Source: Azadirachta indica (taxonomy: Eukaryota; Streptophyta; Magnoliopsida; Sapindales; Meliaceae). Taken from it: DNA of 64,000 nucleotides. Positions within the stretch are counted from its first letter, which is position 1. The number at the start of each line of letters is the position of its first letter. The position numbers and the translations under genes are program-made. The stretch lies in the NCBI GenBank assembly GCA_022749755.1, contig CM040453.1:6594102-6658101 (forward strand), written 5' to 3'. Of this stretch, positions 1 to 11,933 are shown one piece after another. Under the pieces are notes generated by a model. The model ran no database searches. It worked only from the letters and a program-made list of their open reading frames with translations, and had not been told where the DNA came from.

Positions 1-650
1 GAAAATACAAGAGGAACAAATCAATAAAGGCATATTTTGTCTTTTTATATGGCATTGGCTAAAAGCTCTTCTCAATTCTCTGTAACATTTTGTTGATAAC
101 AGTATTTCTCTAATATTTAACGTGTAGCAACTTAATAGTTAGATAAGTGGTTTGTACTTGTCCTTAGTGCTTAGTTTCAAGTTGAGCCAAACACCCATGT
201 ACTAGGGCAACCTCCATCCACTTCAGGTCAGTGAATATTGAGACCACTGAAGGTCTAGGTTGCTCGTAGCTCCTTCCCACTGAAATCTTTTCCCCTTGGC
301 AAAAAAGAAAACATCAGCTTGTTTAACTTATCTATGTGGTTTATTCTAGATTGTCTCATGCATATACAGTAAGAAATTGCAGACTCATTTAAATTCTAGA
401 ATTTATGTTATTTTCATGTCTGTTTAATACCTGTCAGAAGACATCAATTCTGGTCAAATTCTATGTCCTGCTTATCATTCAGACATCTACAATTGAACTG
501 CAAAATGTTTAGATAAAAGAATGTTTCTTTTTTAATTCTCTAGATAGCATCTTTTGTAGAATTCCGTTTATTTATTTAATTGTTTTTCTTGGGAATTTTA
601 TAGCAAGACATTAATTTTCTTTTGTTATTATGTCCTTGTCTTTGTTATAG

Positions 651-817
651 GTCAGTATAAGTCGCTGAAGAAGGAAGCTGAGAGATTGAAAATGGGTTTG
701 GCAATATCCCCGAGAAGCAAGGTCAAAGCATATTTTGGGTCTAATCCCGCTGCTGAAGCATCTCAAGCAGGACTTACTTGGCAGATGCTAGACATGGCAA
801 AACTTAATCTCAATTGA
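651..817 (+). CDS. 3'-terminal exon of an unidentified gene (possible bZIP-type C-terminus)
   Basis: A pyrimidine-rich tract ending in AG at 649-650 is followed by an open frame of 55 codons, stop included, ending at TGA 815-817. The peptide starts QYKSLKKEAERLK, which is charged with leucines at heptad-like spacing. It continues with a serine/glycine-rich part and ends in LTWQMLDMAKLNLN. The start resembles the end of a coiled coil or leucine zipper, and I have a weak impression of a plant bZIP C-terminus. I do not recognise the protein with certainty. Upstream sequence (1-650) looks like intron, and the rest of the gene lies outside the window. The exon call rests on the splice acceptor, the open frame and non-random composition. 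Confidence 0.5.
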
Positions 818-2401
818 TACCGGAAGGTTATAAACAATAGTTTTTGTTAACAAAATATGACTCTTACTCTGAATGCTGAACTTACCGAAAGAAATCCAGC
901 CAAATGCAGCACCGTGTATGCCTAAACTTCTCTGTGATACTCAGTTGTAGTTTGTAAATTTTGCTGCAGCCAGCCCTTGATGTTCTAGGAACTAATTATT
1001 ACCTGTTAAGTGAAAAGTTAAGTCAATGTCTCTCTAAGTCTGCTCTTGCATCTACAAATGAACCCTGGAAGATGCATTTTGAGCATTTGAGGAAACTATG
1101 ATAGGAGACCCTTCTCCTTTGGAATCCTTGGGTATCATCTCATTGAAATCAAGTTACTCCAGCCCCCAGCAATATTGTCCCTTTTTCTTACAAGTGATTG
1201 TCATAGATTAATGCTTTATAGTTACCATTCTGCTGGCGGCTGAAAATTGCTTGAATGAAGGTGAACGACTTTGGAGCATTTTACAAGCAACTATTTATAT
1301 TTACTTGAAACACCTGACTTGTTTCAGTGAATTCCTCGATTACAGCATATCTGATTTGGTATAACAATTGTCTCATGTTTTTATGTTCTTGTTTTTGTTT
1401 GGTCATAAAAAAAGTACGTAAAAATATACTCGACTTGCACAGAACTTGAACTCAAAATCTCTTGTATGTTCTCAAGAACTCCTAATAGTTAATTTCGTTT
1501 ATCATTATTGGCGATCTCTCCGTTCATCCTAATTATTAGTGTCGATCTTCTTTCGATGAAGACAGGACAATTGATAGATCAGCTCCGTAGACGCCAAAAC
1601 TACCTGGATGGAAGCAATTACCAGCAGTTGTCTGATGCTGATTAACCCGCCCAATTCAATTACAAGCAGCTCTTCAGTATATGTTTCGAAGCCAACTTAT
1701 AAGAAACTTCTTAGTCTAGTGCTCGCACTATTCCATTTAGACAGCCATCTATTTCGAATTAACACAGTTTTAAATAATTTTATAAGGTGCAGTTCTCAAT
1801 AATGAAGGGTCTGGATTTTCTTCAGTGCCATTTTATAATCAAATTACCAATACAAACCCCAACATTTGTTCTGCATAAACAAATTTGAATTAACAGAGAT
1901 TCATATCGAACTAAAATTAAATAAAAACATATCCAAAAACCTTAATATGCTGATTTACTTAATCTGAAGAAAGAAGGATGCCTACTGAAGTTGTGTAAAT
2001 AACATTTGAAACTGGAACAGGTATAAAATAATGAATCCAGTTTGCACACTAAAAAGCACTTGCAGACAGATTTTGATCAAATACTGCATAGAGAACACAA
2101 GAAGGAAATAAAACTAGTGTGGCATCAGCATACCCTGTCCTACAAAGGAAATTCCCCATAACAAACAATTTCAGAGCCTTTCTTTTCTTTTTTTCATTTT
2201 TTTTTCTTTTTCTGTTTTTAACAGTTTCTCTTTACAAAGCATAATGGTCTTTATTGAAAGCCAACCATTAATCGAAGAATGTAAGTATCAATTAATACAC
2301 AGCATCAACAAAAGTGGATTCTGCACAATCTGTTTACAATGCCAAACTCCATCTGATTCCACCCCCAAATCCATAAGTGCATAAACACAGGCAAGTAAAT
2401 C
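818..2401. other. 3' UTR and intergenic spacer between convergent genes
   Basis: This stretch lies between the end of the + gene at 817 and the stop of VPS60 at 2402. It holds no convincing exon. The reading frame at 1608-1802 has no homology I recognise and no splice context. Both flanking genes end here, so the ends of the stretch should hold their 3' UTRs. Confidence 0.6.
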
Positions 2402-5400
2402 CTAACCACGAATGGATGCCCGAGGGACAGCGGGTAGACCCAGTTCATCCTCAGCCTGTCAAGCATTAAAGTTACAGGAAAAAGTGTTTTGTGAGGTGAA
2501 AAGTGGTGAACAACGTATAAAATAGTATATTCACGCCAGGACTAACTTCTAGTGCAAGATTCTAAACCAATCTGTAATCTGTTGTTCCACCATTTAGGTC
2601 CATTTTTATATAGGACATTCTCACAAGATTGAAATTATAAGAGGCAAAGAAAGGCAAAAGAGAACTTCTACATATTATCAAAATGAAAAACAGGAGCAAC
2701 TAAGTAATATTGAATCAAAAGCCTACTAAAGTGTCTTGAAAGAACAAAAGGAAAAAATCCATGGTTAACTACTAAATGCAATGCATTAACTTCAGTCATA
2801 TCTAACTGCAGTAATCACATCAGTTCTTAACAATGTGAGACAAAAAAAGGTGTCAGTCATTTTCACCACTGTGTTACCCGCCTATTAATTGGCAGACCTA
2901 TTTTCACCAAACCACGGCATCAATTTTCATACATTAACTTGCAATTGATCAGCAAGATAATCATAGATTCCACATTACCTGTGCATTGGATCTGCCAGGT
3001 GGTACAGATGCCTGCCCCATAGGAGCTGAAGGCAAGTTGAGCTCCGCATCCAAGTCAGGTTCCTTGTCAGGTTGGAGATAAGAGGGAACTCCAGCTTCAT
3101 CTTCAATTCCCATGTCTGCTTCCAGGGCATCAAGTTCTGCATCAAAAAGTTGGTTAATGCACTGTAAATGGTATATAAACACGTGGAAACACTATGCTCC
3201 ACTTCAAATAGATAAAGGGTCTGCTTCCATTAAGAGAAGAGAACAGAAAAAATGTTTTAGTGATCTTGAGTAAGATTGCATGTCATTGTGACTGCAAGAT
3301 ATTTGCAATATACTACCGACAAAATTTTGAAAACATGACATGCACAAGCCAGTTTTATCTGACCTGTTTCCTAAAAGAACAGCATCTATAAAATATTTAA
3401 CCATTATTCAAAGATTACCTATATACCTGACTATTGGGTATACTGAGAATAAAGTCATTGAACCATTTATTTCTTCCAAACAGCAACAAAGGGCAAAAAC
3501 AGACCAAAAAAGATTCATAATGAAACAAAGAAAAAAATCTGCAATTTTTGGAGACAGCATCCAGTGAAGGTTATATTGCTTTTAGCTTACCACCCATGAG
3601 TTCTTCTTCATCAATGTCATCAGGTACATTATAACTTCTACCGAGGGTCTCTTGAATTTCGTTGCTCACATCCATCAGGTCCATCATTTCATCTTGCAAA
3701 TTCTATATGGATAACAGAAATTTACAGTTCAGCACCACAAATTCTCTAAGAAAAACAATTTTGAAACAGAGGCGTGTAGTATTTCAAGAAACATACATCT
3801 ATGTCTTGAATCTTCACAGTTTTCATCATTCCTTTCAACTCCTTGTTGGCACTTTTCAAAGCTGACATCTACAAGGACAAAAAGTGACAGACAGGTCATA
3901 AATATAGCTCCCTATAGAGCATTAATGGCATCCTCTCTCCAGAAACATAGTGGAAACAAGTACAAGAAAATCTGGAAAACAAATTATCACATATTTTACA
4001 AAGAAATCCCTCCCCATGCCAAATGGTTCACCCCTACCTCTCATGAGATAGGCAGCAGGTCAGGGTACACATAAAGCTCTGCCTGGACTGCCCTGAACTG
4101 TTCCCTTTGGGGTGCTAACAAGACAAACAAATATTTCAAGGTAAATATACGAGGCCTGATACAACCATACTTCACTTAACATTCAGGACTAAAAGTCAGT
4201 AGAAAATTAAAACTAGTCACTTGATTATGCGAGTTTATTTAACTAAGCATGTTTTACTAACAGAACTGAAAACCAAACTAATAGAGAACAATTATAACCC
4301 CTCTAAAGGAAGTAAAGAGTACAACAAGAAGTGTTTAGGATAGCTAAGTGGACTCAGGTGATTCTTAGATCTGACCAGAAATAGAACTTTCTCCCTCAAT
4401 GAAATAATAGATGACATTAAAATGCAGATTATAGAACTCCACAAGGGATAGAAGATTAAAATTAAGCGAATTCAATATCAAAGCACCCCAATAAATGACC
4501 ACAATCTTTTAAGATTTCATATCCAACTGCATGATAGGGCACAATTATGAAATAAAAGTTACAAGGAATAAGAATAGGACACTCTGTAGGACATACAGTT
4601 TGTTGAGCATCTTTAATACCCTCGGAAGCAAATGCAACTTGATCAAGGTTGAAGGTCTGATTGTAGAGCATATCACGCTGACCCTCATACCTGCATACAA
4701 GCATATGGGAATGAGGAAAAAGAGATGGGAGCAAAAACACCATAAAGCATATTTTATGCATCTATTTTGTGAAAAACTGTTCAGAACCATAATCCACGCA
4801 ACAAGGTAAACAACGTTATCCATATGAATGATAAATCTGATTTCAAATTAAAAAAAGCATCAATTCTTTTTCTCTTTTTCCCACAATTCTGGTACTTAAA
4901 ACAATAAATGCGAAACAAAGTTCAGCAACAACCTAGAATTTTAAGATGAAATTTTCAATCAACTAAGTACATCACAATCTAAATTGATGATCAAACTCCA
5001 TCAAATCAATTCACAAGTCTTCAAATAATTGAAATAACCTCACAAATAAAAAAGAAAAGGGATAAAAACTATCTCTTGAAAGGGAACCTGGGTTAGTGAT
5101 CTCCTGAATTTGGAGTTATTACTATAGCGGTTCATAAATCACAAAGTTTAAGAATTAGACATAATTGTTTCCCCATTTTTGAGCATAACATTAAATAGTA
5201 CTTAAGGTAACATACCAGATTACATAAGATATTCTCAAAACAAACATACATCTTTGAGACTGTATTTCTAAAAGCGTGATAAATACTAGAAAGTTAACAA
5301 CGACTAAATTATAGTAACCATAAAGAAATCACATTGACAGAAGTTTTCAAAGTGATAAAGAGATTAGGTGTTTACAAACTGATAAAGAAAACACTAGAAT

Positions 5401-6225
5401 TTCATTTTCTTCAACAGAGTTAATCAAGCTGCAATCACAACATTTTACAATTATCTAATAATATTAACCATAAGAATCAAAAGCATGGCTTGACAAAGAT
5501 GTAACAATGTCGTAAATTACAAAATATGCATCATAATGTCCTCTCACATCCAGAAATATCCCATTATTTAATTAAAAGATGAAAAAACATCAGATAATCA
5601 AGTGAGTCAAAACTTTGTATCTTTAACTAAACACAAAGAGCAGATATTAGTTCGACAACCTGCCAACTACTCCAATATTTGTTTGAACTACAATTACAGG
5701 AAATGAATCAATTGCACAGCTAGAATGCCAAAAAAGTGTTTGTAAAAGTGCATAATATCCAATGACTAAAACAAGAAGCACCTACATTCGCTTTTGCTTG
5801 AGAACCCTCATGGCTCTAGCTTTAATAGCTTCCTGAGCAGGACCCGGTCGTGTTTTTTTAATCTGCTCTTTGTATCTGCTGAGTTCAGCATCTAGACTTT
5901 TAATCTTCTGATCCACATTCTCCCCTCTTTTATTAATCTGCAAACAACAACATTAACCCCAAATTCAACAATCAATTGAAAAAATCATTCAAAATAGTAA
6001 ATCAAACGAAAATGTTTCACATGGAAAACGTAACCGATGCAAAATTAAATACGCAATCACACAATCAATCTCAAATATGCAATTCGATAATACAATATCA
6101 AAAAACCCTAACCAAAAAAAAATAGTTACAATTGCAAACACAAAAATGCTGCTTACCCGATCGGAGGCGTCTTGAACGGACGGAGGAGGTTCTTTGTCTT
6201 TCTTGACGCCGAAAACTCTCTTCAT
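2402..6225 (-). CDS. VPS60: VPS60 / CHMP5-like ESCRT-III-associated protein
   Basis: This is a Snf7-family protein that works with ESCRT-III and the Vta1/LIP5-SKD1 machinery in sorting cargo into multivesicular bodies on endosomes (family knowledge). I read seven exons on the minus strand: 6225-6157, 5937-5786, 4690-4597, 3868-3797, 3702-3591, 3136-2979 and 2455-2402. Together they give 711 nt, or 236 residues, the usual length. All junctions are GT-AG and keep frame. Landmarks in order are MKRVFGVKKDKEPPPS at the N-terminus, a basic helix ending MRVLKQKRM, YEGQRDMLYNQTFNLDQ, the acidic DDIDEEELMGELDALEADMG, and the C-terminal LPAVPRASIRG. The gene is convergent with the partial gene at 651-817. 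Its first ATG sits directly before the conserved MKRVFG. Intron 3 (3869-4596) and intron 2 (4691-5785) show no other genes. Identification is firm, but which paralogue it is cannot be told. Confidence 0.95.
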
Positions 6226-7281
6226 CGTCTTCTTCGTTCGAGATACTGTGGAAAATTAAGAGGTTTTGATTTTGTTTGAATTTTGGATCTTCTGTTTCTG
6301 AAAATAGTAAACAACAAGGTAAACAGTAGTTTGTTTTTAGCGAAACGCGTTTACTTGTTCGTGTTCTTAGCCTGTCCGGTTCAGTGAGAAACATTTTTTG
6401 TTTTCAGTTTTGTAACCAATCGTTTTTTGCCACGTCAAGAGACAGGAAGTGAAAAGGAAGGAAAGAGAGAGGTGAATTTGACTTCAGGAAATTGGCAGGA
6501 AAGTAGACGAAAATTACCTTCTAATTGAAGAACGAGGGAAACATGAAATTGTGTTCTGATCAAATTCTTGGAGAGTCATTATTATAATTATTATTGACTT
6601 ATTATTACTATTACTTACCATGGCAGAGAGAAATATATCCCCAGTAATGTTTTAGAAAATAGAAATTTCTATAATTTAAAATTAAATTTTTATAAATAAA
6701 AAGAAATATACCTTATATTGTTATTTCACAAAAATTTAATGATATTCAGTGATAATAATTTAATAAGTTAACTATGAACATATTGGTATTCCAATGACAA
6801 CATATAAACTGTAATACAATGCGGCTAAATAGTAATATGATTACTTTAATACCAAATGATAAATGTATCATTATACATGACAAATCTTGATAGTGCCTCA
6901 TCATCTTTCTGTTTAACTTAGTAAGAGGAAAAACTTGAATCGCTGATACTCAGCCCTCACACAAACATCAAAAGAATTCAAGCATAACATCTAGCAGCTG
7001 CATTTTGCAGGCCGATATTGCAGGCGGGTGATCTTAAGACTCGTCTACAATAACAATAATCTGAAAGAAGACGATGACAACCCGTTTTCATCTCACCGTG
7101 TATCAACCACCTTAAATAATTGCAAATAAGGTTAATCAGAGCCTAGAGAGAAAAACCAAGTGTAACAAGGTAGTAAAAAATTTTCCGGTCTTGGCTTCAT
7201 CGGGCACTTAGATCTCTATAAGGCCTAAAATATAAAAGAAACAAGCCAATGATACTATGACAATGTCAGCTGGTTCTCGAT
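6226..7281. other. Intergenic: VPS60 promoter side and 3' flank of the oxidoreductase gene
   Basis: About 1.05 kb separates the VPS60 start from the stop of the next minus-strand gene. The VPS60 5' UTR should lie in the first 100-200 bases, next to the ATG. The part at 6600-6900 is AT-rich and contains no recognisable exon. No TATA element could be assigned with confidence. Confidence 0.5.
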
Positions 7282-10200
7282 TTATGTAAGAGTAGGTTTT
7301 AGCCCGAGTTGTTTCCTTGTCTTCCCCACAAACAAATCCCGGGACTTGATCCAGCCAGGAATCCTACCACTGATTGTCAGAAATGGAAAATGTGCTACTC
7401 CCTCATTTCTTCCAAGCGAAACAAGTGCAATTGGATAACCAGGCCTATAAGCAGCCATCTTATTTTCGTTTCTTCCCATCATCAACAACTTCAAGTTCTT
7501 GGCTGTCACTAAAGCATGTCTCTGTGCCAAATACCCTTGTTTGATCTCCTGTTTCACAAGTCATAAAATGTCAAGCAGGGAAAATATAGAATCTGCTGGA
7601 AACGATAGAACAAGACAAACAGATGAATAGCAAATGGCTTTAGGATTCTAGGAGCCCAAAATTGTTGATAAGAAACTGTCACAACTTTTATATGTAGAAA
7701 AAATGATTTAGAAGTCAACCCAAAGTCTAAATCAATGACCCGTAATGTCATGTTCACTGTCATACTGCTAAATCTGACAATGGCAGGAAGGACAAGAAAG
7801 CAGACACTAGTGAGACAGTCACCCTTATGCTAGAGAAAAGGTCTATATTTACATAATTGAACCTGTGTCTTTCCCAAGTGTCAAAAAATATCATCTTTCG
7901 TCTCATTTACTTTTAGCTCTTACAAAATGCTGCAGGTCTATGCACTTGCACTGCTCACAATCTAAATACTCTCATACAATAATTTGATTAGTCTTTAAGT
8001 AAAAACTAATTTTCTTATACACAATAACAAAACCAAAACAAAAGATGTTATAGGTTGTTAGTTGCCCAACTTCCCCACGCCTCTCTCCAAAAATGTGCCT
8101 CGGAGTCATTCATGCATGTGAAAAAGCTAGCCTTGCAGTTACTATAATAGAAATCTTAATTGTATGTCAACTAAGCCAAAAAAAAAAAAGAAAAAGAAAA
8201 AAGAAAAGAGAGGAAGATTTAATGGACGTTACTGGAATATCAGTGATATCTCCTATTGCAAAGACATTCTTAAAACCCTGGACCCTCAAATTCTCATCAA
8301 CCATCAACTTTCCACGAACATCCAAGCTGTCCTTCAAAATAGTCTCTCTAAGCCAGGATGAACCCATTGGTTTTCCTGCACACATGAAATGACAATCAGC
8401 ATGGATAGTTTCTCCACCTGATGTTTCATAAGTACCATCTGATATTGTTTTCAGATCAATAGACTGTTCCAAAATCACTTCAACTTTCTTTGATGCCAAC
8501 CAATCCAGTGCCTTTTTGGAAGCCTTAGGACCAATAAACTCTAGCAACCTCGGCCCCCGGTGCACCAATATCACCTTCTTGTCTGGAAAGTCAACTGCAA
8601 TTTCACCTGCCAGCTCCACACCAGTGGGGCCCCCTCCAATAATCAGAATTGATTTAGCAGATTGGACCTTCTCAAACTCTGTAAATGTAAAAAGAAAGAA
8701 GTATAAACTAATGAACAATGGAACAGAAAACCAGTTTGTTCAAATGGTAACTAATAGATTCCAATGAGATAAAGACATGATAGGTTCGTGAACTGAAACA
8801 TCGGATGGAACTCCTGTCTTAAGTAGACTGAAATGATTAAAAATCTGCTGTCTGATGTGTATATTACCTTCCTTTACAAATCTAGGTGGTAGTAATTTGC
8901 ACAAGCATTTTGAGTCATAAAACAAATTATTTTTCCACTATGATTCACATTTAGTTATATTTGCGGGCTTCCATAAAAAATAATGGATTTTCATCAAAAT
9001 ATGTGATACAGGTAAGTAGAACTAGGATATCATGCACATAGTCCATAAAATATACTGAGAATATTAAATTTCCTTTTTATGAATCTCCAAGTATTCACCT
9101 GCCTGGTACTGACTGAGCCTCTCACTTTTAGTTTCAGGAACAGACTCCATGTGACCTGTGGCAACAACAAGATAATCATACGGAACATCTGACCCCCTGC
9201 AGTCAATACTTCAGTGTTTGTGATGCTAACTGCAGTAGACACAATGATCTGCACATTAGAGAGGTAATCACTGTGATTAATTACCGATCTTGCCGCAAAA
9301 GATGGCTCCACCAGCGCTCTCAAGTTTGTCCATGGGATGTCAAAGTACTCCTTCCTGATGCCATTTTAATTTTTTTAACAATGGAAAGTTAGATATGATA
9401 CAAGAAGGAACAATAGAAAATTAGAAAAGTCAATGATAATTAGGGTTTTTTCCAAATCATACAAGTACATCCGAGTTCTAACAAATAAAATCTCTGCTTA
9501 AAATTACGGACCAATTGTTTCTTTGCTATATCATTTAACTAGTAAGACACAGTCGTAGGGAAACCATAGCATCAAAAATGATGGGCATGTTTCGAATCAG
9601 TTGCCCTTTCAATTTAACCGGAAAAAATATGAAAAGCAACATCTTTTAACTACTGAATTCATATTATTGTTGATTTCAAAGTTTATAATTTTATTAGTGT
9701 GAGTCTAGATTTAAACGTATTGTGAATCTGCCTTTGTCTTCTTTCCACCTGCATAAGCTTTAGTCCAAAAAAATAAGTAAAATGCTCATTATTTTAACTC
9801 CATTTCCTAACATAGAAGGCTTCTAATTAAATCTCAAATTATATACTTGAATGGTTTACAAGCAACAATAACCAGGATGCAAATTTCTCATGAGTTTTGA
9901 CAGAGAAAAATAGGCAATATCATTGAATTCTAGAACATAGAACTATGCTCCAAAAACTGCCTCATTGATAACAGAGGTGAAAGTCGATGAAGTTCAGAAA
10001 AAAAAAAAAAGTTTGAAAAGAACACCTAGTTTCAACCAAGCACACCAAGGTCGTTAAGACACAGAGAAGTTTTTGCACTAAATAAGAGAAGAAACCTACA
10101 TAGATCTACCAAGGACCATAGAGTTTGACTAAAGGTAACCATACAAATTCCCAATACAAAATTTAGAAATCAGGATTACGCGTCCTACTATAATCAAATT

Positions 10201-11017
10201 ATCGTCAGAAATGCTGTAATTATAAACATCTTAAGACTTATTTCACTTCATCTTCCACTTCCCTCTCATAAATCTATTTCCATAGAACCATTACATAACC
10301 TTGAAAGATTTGCTGCAACGCACCTTTACATTTTGCAGTATGTTAAGCATATTCGGGCGTTTCAGTTGCAAACTAAGCTAAGTATTTGTGCAATGGTCCA
10401 AAATTTGTTCCTCTATTAATTGGCTCTTTCAATGTCTCATTTTAAAATTTGCAATCTTACCAACGGCATTTCTTTTATCTTTTAATTATCCCAGCAACAC
10501 GAGGTAGAGTTATCTAAGGCTCTTACAAATTACTGTAATGTACTAAAAGATATGCCACCTGCAAATAAATAAGAAACTTTTATCCAAATTGTCCAAGCAG
10601 GTTAACTCATAAAAACTTTCATTTCTCAAACCTTTTTCCGTGTTACAACTCTCTGCAAACCCTCTCAGATACTACATAATAGGCAAGCTATGCGCCATTG
10701 AGACTCACCCTCTAATATTCCATTCTCATGCATAACAAACAGAACTACTTCGAAAACCCAAAAACAAACAAGGTCCTACTTCATATATTTTTTGTTTTTA
10801 ATGTAACTCTGACCAATCATAATAAAACAAATAAATACAAAAATCGTATAAAGAAATGAATATAAAAGACTTACCGGTCAATAAGAACAACATCAGCAGA
10901 GAACTGAATATGATAAGCAAGAAGAGAGCCACCAGCACCGCCTCCGATCACTACCACCTTCTTTTTTCCATTTCCATACTTCTCCGACCCCGCCGCCATT
11001 GAACCCAACAGACACAT
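7282..11017 (-). CDS. FAD/NAD(P)-binding oxidoreductase, AIFM2/FSP1-like, with an apparent frameshift
   Basis: This is a type II NADH dehydrogenase-like flavoprotein of the AIF/FSP1 (AIFM2) family. In other organisms it reduces quinones, and Arabidopsis has similar genes (e.g. At3g44190). Four exons are read: 11017-10875, 9354-9099, 8678-8233 and 7548-7282. The FAD-binding motif VVVIGGGAGGSLLA is in exon 1. The NAD-binding motif ILIIGGGPTGVELAGE opens exon 3. The second FAD contact NVFAIGDITDIP ends exon 3. From the ATG at 10999 the exons total 1094 nt, one short of a multiple of three. Exon 2 reads correctly to EVLTAGG and resumes correctly as SDVPYDYLVVATGH, but in another frame. The break is at a run of five C on + (9193-9197). 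It could be a real one-base loss or a sequence error. Two in-frame ATGs compete (11017 and 10999), and I give the first. The protein would be 364-370 residues if in frame. Confidence 0.85.
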
Positions 11018-11276
11018 CCTAAATTCACAAGATTGAATGAACCCAAGAATATTTTGTTTGTTCAGCTATATTATGTATACAGCAAAATGGTAAGAAATTG
11101 TGAGAAAACGAATGGGTTACTTGGGTTTTGCGTTAGTCAGGCGGGTTGATCCCCATTCGATTTGTTGGTCATCATGCAGTCAAGTGTGAGCTGCTGTTAC
11201 TGTTTAAAGCCTTAAGATGCTAAATAAAATTAAATTGGACCTAAGAGTTTCCCAAAAACAAAAAAAAGAAAAAGGG
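11018..11276. promoter_or_regulatory. Proximal 5' flank of the oxidoreductase gene
   Basis: Only about 260 bases separate the oxidoreductase start codon from the left end of the Mutator-like element. The 5' UTR and core promoter must lie here or inside the element. The stretch contains a poly-A-rich tract at about 11254-11276 next to the inverted repeat. No clear TATA box is assigned. Confidence 0.35.
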
Positions 11277-11385
11277 AAATTTGCAATAGTAATTACTGTT
11301 TACTGTCACTTTTTTAAAATAATTATTATTCAAAAACTCTTTTAAAAATATCCAACTCATAATTTTATAGACAAATTTACTCTTG
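11277..11385 (+). repeat. Left terminal inverted repeat of the Mutator-like element
   Basis: This stretch matches the reverse complement of 23985-24090 with scattered mismatches. The core CAAAAACTCTTTTAAAAATA is identical in both, and CAACTCATAATTTTAT against TAACTCATAATTTTAT differs by one base. The outer part carries an ACTGTTTACTGT-like sequence on both sides. Confidence 0.85.
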
Positions 11386-11764
11386 AGCAACTTTTAATTT
11401 ATCTCAGTCTATTTCTATTTTTTTTCTTCTTCCATCTACTTTCCTCGTTCTAGATTTCTTTAATTTTCTTCTTCCATCTTCTTAAACAGATATTCCTGCA
11501 ACTTCTTTACTTCCAAAACTCAATTTTATTACAATTTAAGTAAAACCACAAGTGAGTAGAAAGGAAATCATGCGAGTATTTAAAGTTTAAAAAATCTAAA
11601 AAACCCAAAATTTTGACATGAATTTTTTAGTGTTTGTGCATAATTAAACAATACAATGATAGAAATTGTCAAATAGAGTATATATTGAATGTTTGAGTGT
11701 GTTTTGTATACTTGTTGAGTGAGAACTTTGATGTCATTGGATTTTGGAAGACGACTGGGGGCAC

Positions 11765-11802
11765 TTTCGAGCATGTGTAATTTTTTTTCTTGTGCTCGAA
11801 AC
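11765..11802. repeat. Inverted pair of the element's TTTCGAGCAYG motif upstream of the transposase
   Basis: TTTCGAGCATG at 11765-11775 faces GTGCTCGAAAC at 11792-11802, giving a potential hairpin with a 16-base loop. It lies about 130-170 bases before the first recognisable transposase residues. The same motif is found in all the internal arrays, so it may be a regulatory or protein-binding site of the element. That role is an inference. Confidence 0.6.
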
Positions 11803-11933
11803 TTACTTTCTTTAGATCATAAGCAAAATTTTCTTTTGGAAAAACTTCTTTAGTTTTGTGCATGAGCAATATTTCCCCAAAAAATTCCTATTTTCATTAT
11901 CTCTCTAACATATATTCTTATATTTTGATTAGT

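Noticed and set aside
1608..1802. Open frame of 64 codons between the first two genes
   Set aside because: No relative recognised and no evidence of splicing or conserved motif. It is treated as spacer.
4861..5780. Long gap in VPS60 as possible site of another gene
   Set aside because: It is intron sequence, AT-rich with no frames or motifs of note.
8093..8392. Plus-strand open frames across oxidoreductase exon 3 and intron 3
   Set aside because: Antisense to the conserved exon, with a lysine run that comes from an intronic A-rich tract.
9193..9200. The text ACTGCAG followed by G's in oxidoreductase exon 2 as a splice acceptor that could explain the frame change
   Set aside because: The peptide just before it (VINHSDYLSNVQIIVSTAVS and on) is conserved in homologues, so it should be coding. 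A one-base loss explains the data more simply.
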